From contig NZ_JANHJQ010000003.1 in assembly GCF_024609785.1 (NCBI RefSeq), positions 184,161-248,160 of the forward strand: 64,000 nucleotides of DNA, in the 5' to 3' direction. Made by a program: the position numbers and the translations under genes. Positions within the stretch are counted from its first letter, which is position 1. The number at the start of each line of letters is the position of its first letter. Below, one piece after another: positions 62,351 through 64,000 of this stretch. The DNA is from Pseudalkalibacillus decolorationis. GTDB lineage: Bacteria; Bacillota; Bacilli; Bacillales; Fictibacillaceae. Below the pieces are notes generated by a model. The model had not been told where the DNA came from, made no database searches, and worked only from the letters and a program-made list of their open reading frames with translations.

Positions 62351-63502
62351 TCACTCATCCTTCTTATAAACAATCTCCCCATTAATGAAGGTCGTTTCAA
62401 CGCTATTTCTTAAATCAAATGGGTCACCGCTCCAAATAACAATGTCCGCGTCTTTACCTTCTTCTAATGAACCGACTCGATCATCTATTCCAAGATGTCT
62501 TGCTGCTGTTAAGGTAATGGATTTCCATGCTTCTTTTTCATCAAGTCCATATTTCACAGCGGTTGCTGCACTGGAAAGCAGATATTCGATTCCAACTACT
62601 GGATGATCGGTTGTAATGGAAATAGGGACCCCTGCTTCTGCTAGTACTTTTGGTGTGTTCCAACCTTTATCTGATAGTTCTATTTTCGACCTAGTGGACA
62701 TCGTAGGGCCAATTGAAGCGTGAAAGCCGTGTTCTGCAACATAATCTGCAATGTGATGTCCTTCCGTACAGTGTTCGATAGAAATTTCGATATTAAACTC
62801 TTTAGCCAGTCTGATTAGAGTAACAATGTCATCGGAACGGTGAGCATGAGCCCGTAAAGGAACTTCCTTTCTTAGTACCTTACATAAATTTTCTAAGCCT
62901 AGATCGAAATCAACTTCTTTTCCGCGATCTTTTTTATCCAAGTATTGCTGAGCTTTCCGCATTTCTTTTCGGAATAAGGCTGCAATTCCCATTCTAGTGA
63001 TAGGTGCCTTTCCTTTTGTTCCATGGAGTCGTTTGGGGTTCTCACCAAATGCAGCTTTCATACCAGAAGGTTGTCGGATAACCATTTCATCAACAATCGT
63101 TCCGACGGTTTTAAGTGTGACCATTTCACCTCCAATGACATTTGCACTTCCAGGGAGTACTTGAACAGTTGTTACACCAGCTTTTCTTGCATCTTCAAAC
63201 CCCTTTTCTCGTGGATTGATCCCATCGATTGCTCTTACTTCCGGAGTGATTGGATCACTGGTTTCGTTGAAGTCATGCCCCTCAGTACCAATACCCTCCT
63301 CGTGTACACCCAAATGTGTATGTACATCAATCAACCCAGGACTGACAACTTTTCCACCGGCATCAATGACGGTGGTTACATGTTCGCTTTCTATTGAAGA
63401 ACATCCGATCTTTTCAATTTTTCCCTCTTTAATTAAAATTTTCCCTTCCTTAATGACGTCACCTGTCCCGACAATAATGGTTCCGTTTTCAATGAGTATC
63501 AC
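62351..63502 (-). CDS. Amidohydrolase family protein (imidazolonepropionase-like)
   Basis: A 383-residue amidohydrolase. H61 and H63 in GLIDVHTHLG, further His in LRAHAHRSDD and SIEHCTEGHH, and the Asp in SITTDHPVVG give a metal-binding set. GTG 63502 follows GGAAGGAG at eight bases; an ATG at 63523 has no ribosome site. It is upstream of tctC on the same strand, with a terminator between. It could hydrolyse an amide that releases the carboxylate carried by TctABC; that link is inference. Confidence 0.85.
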   Translation of the reverse strand: MILIENGTIIVGTGDVIKEGKILIKEGKIEKIGCSSIESEHVTTVIDAGGKVVSPGLIDVHTHLGVHEEGIGTEGHDFNETSDPITPEVRAIDGINPREKGFEDARKAGVTTVQVLPGSANVIGGEMVTLKTVGTIVDEMVIRQPSGMKAAFGENPKRLHGTKGKAPITRMGIAALFRKEMRKAQQYLDKKDRGKEVDFDLGLENLCKVLRKEVPLRAHAHRSDDIVTLIRLAKEFNIEISIEHCTEGHHIADYVAEHGFHASIGPTMSTRSKIELSDKGWNTPKVLAEAGVPISITTDHPVVGIEYLLSSAATAVKYGLDEKEAWKSITLTAARHLGIDDRVGSLEEGKDADIVIWSGDPFDLRNSVETTFINGEIVYKKDE

Positions 63503-63549
63503 TTTTCCGACTCCTTCCAACATTTCTTAACATTATTTTTGAAAAACAC

Positions 63550-63578
63550 TTGCAAAAAGAATACTGAAAATTTATACT
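63550..63578 (+). promoter_or_regulatory. SigA-type promoter of the Lrp/AsnC gene
   Basis: TTGCAA at 63550-63555 and TATACT at 63573-63578 are 17 bases apart, in the gap between the divergent amidohydrolase and the regulator. Confidence 0.6.
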
Positions 63579-63702
63579 GTTCTAAAATTACTTTTTTTAA
63601 TAGTAAAGTATAAATTTAGTATTGTAAATAGTAATGTATTAAAGACTTTAGTCCTATTTATGAAATTATTTAATGATATTTGTATCGAAAGGGGTAGTTC
63701 AG

Positions 63703-64000
63703 ATGACGACATTTATAACCAAAGAGGTGATCGATAATCTGGACAAAAAGATCATAAAATTTCTCTCAAAGAACGGTCGGATGTCCTTTGCTGAAATTGC
63801 AAATAACCTAGATGTGACAGAAAAAACGGTTCGTACCCGTTATAACAATATGGTTGAAAACGACATTATTGAAGTTGTAGGGGTAGTGAATCCGATCACA
63901 TTAGGGATAAAGGCTGCGGCCATCATTCAATTAAAGGTCGCCCCACAACATATCGATCAAATCATCGAGGAATTGAAGAAGGTTCCGTTCATTCGTTACA
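63703..64000 (+). CDS. Lrp/AsnC family transcriptional regulator (N-terminal part)
   Basis: ATG 63703 opens a frame that is still open at the window edge, giving 99 residues. The helix-turn-helix reads SFAEIANNLDVTEKTVRTRYNNMVENDII (28-56), then an AsnC ligand domain begins (AAAIIQLKVAPQHIDQIIEEL). GAAAGGGG precedes the start. Divergent from the amidohydrolase-tct genes, so it probably regulates them in response to an amino acid or the transported acid. Confidence 0.9.
   Translation, partial: MTTFITKEVIDNLDKKIIKFLSKNGRMSFAEIANNLDVTEKTVRTRYNNMVENDIIEVVGVVNPITLGIKAAAIIQLKVAPQHIDQIIEELKKVPFIRY

Overview
The window comes from an AT-rich, endospore-forming Firmicute of the Bacillaceae type. The evidence is a GerA-type spore germinant-receptor operon, strong AGGAGG-type ribosome sites with frequent TTG/GTG starts, many U-tailed hairpin terminators, Bacillus-style lipoproteins and a dispersed intergenic repeat family. 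It reads as accessory chromosome: catabolic operons lie side by side, separated by repeats and dead genes.

1-11.6 kb: 4-hydroxyphenylacetate (homoprotocatechuate) degradation. The order is hpaB (cut by the left edge), hpaD, an aldehyde dehydrogenase in the hpaE position, hpaC, a RibF-like FAD synthetase lacking the flavokinase signature, hpaG split into two genes, and hpaF. Then come two metallo-beta-lactamase-fold paralogs flanking a LysR regulator, and a 40-residue accessory protein translationally coupled to a sodium:solute symporter. The set covers ring hydroxylation, ring cleavage, dehydrogenation, isomerisation and decarboxylation. The hydratase and aldolase (HpaH, HpaI) are not seen.

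12.1-16.3 kb: a three-gene germinant-receptor operon (A, B, C subunits) followed by a probable small fourth gene.

16.3-27.9 kb: two neighbouring DUF917 loci. On the minus strand are a racemase-family protein, a frameshifted OPT transporter, DUF917, DUF1177 and AroM, with a PucR regulator upstream. On the plus strand are an autoregulated TetR, an NCS1 permease, a second DUF917 and a HyuA-like hydantoinase. Together they suggest import and processing of hydantoin- or thiohydantoin-like compounds.

28.2-42.9 kb: an amino-sugar glycan utilisation locus with an esterase, a sugar ABC importer without ATPase, NanE, an RpiR regulator, a ROK kinase, DUF4127, a secreted GHL10-type protein, a FAD oxidoreductase and a secreted GH84 hexosaminidase with a CBM32-like domain. 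The GHL10 and GH84 proteins share an extra domain not explained by their catalytic folds.

43-56 kb: a patchwork of remnants (group II intron 3' end, two SDR fragments, a broken GH1 gene), regulators with their targets (LysR/alpha-beta hydrolase, AraC/aldo-keto reductase), an MFS exporter, a cytochrome P460 lipoprotein with a DUF4405 membrane partner, a hyaluronan-synthase-like glycosyltransferase, and repeats including a seven-unit 40-bp tandem array.

56-64 kb: a threonine-synthase-family enzyme and an amidohydrolase, then on the minus strand a second amidohydrolase and a tripartite tricarboxylate transporter (tctCBA), divergent from an Lrp/AsnC regulator cut by the right edge.
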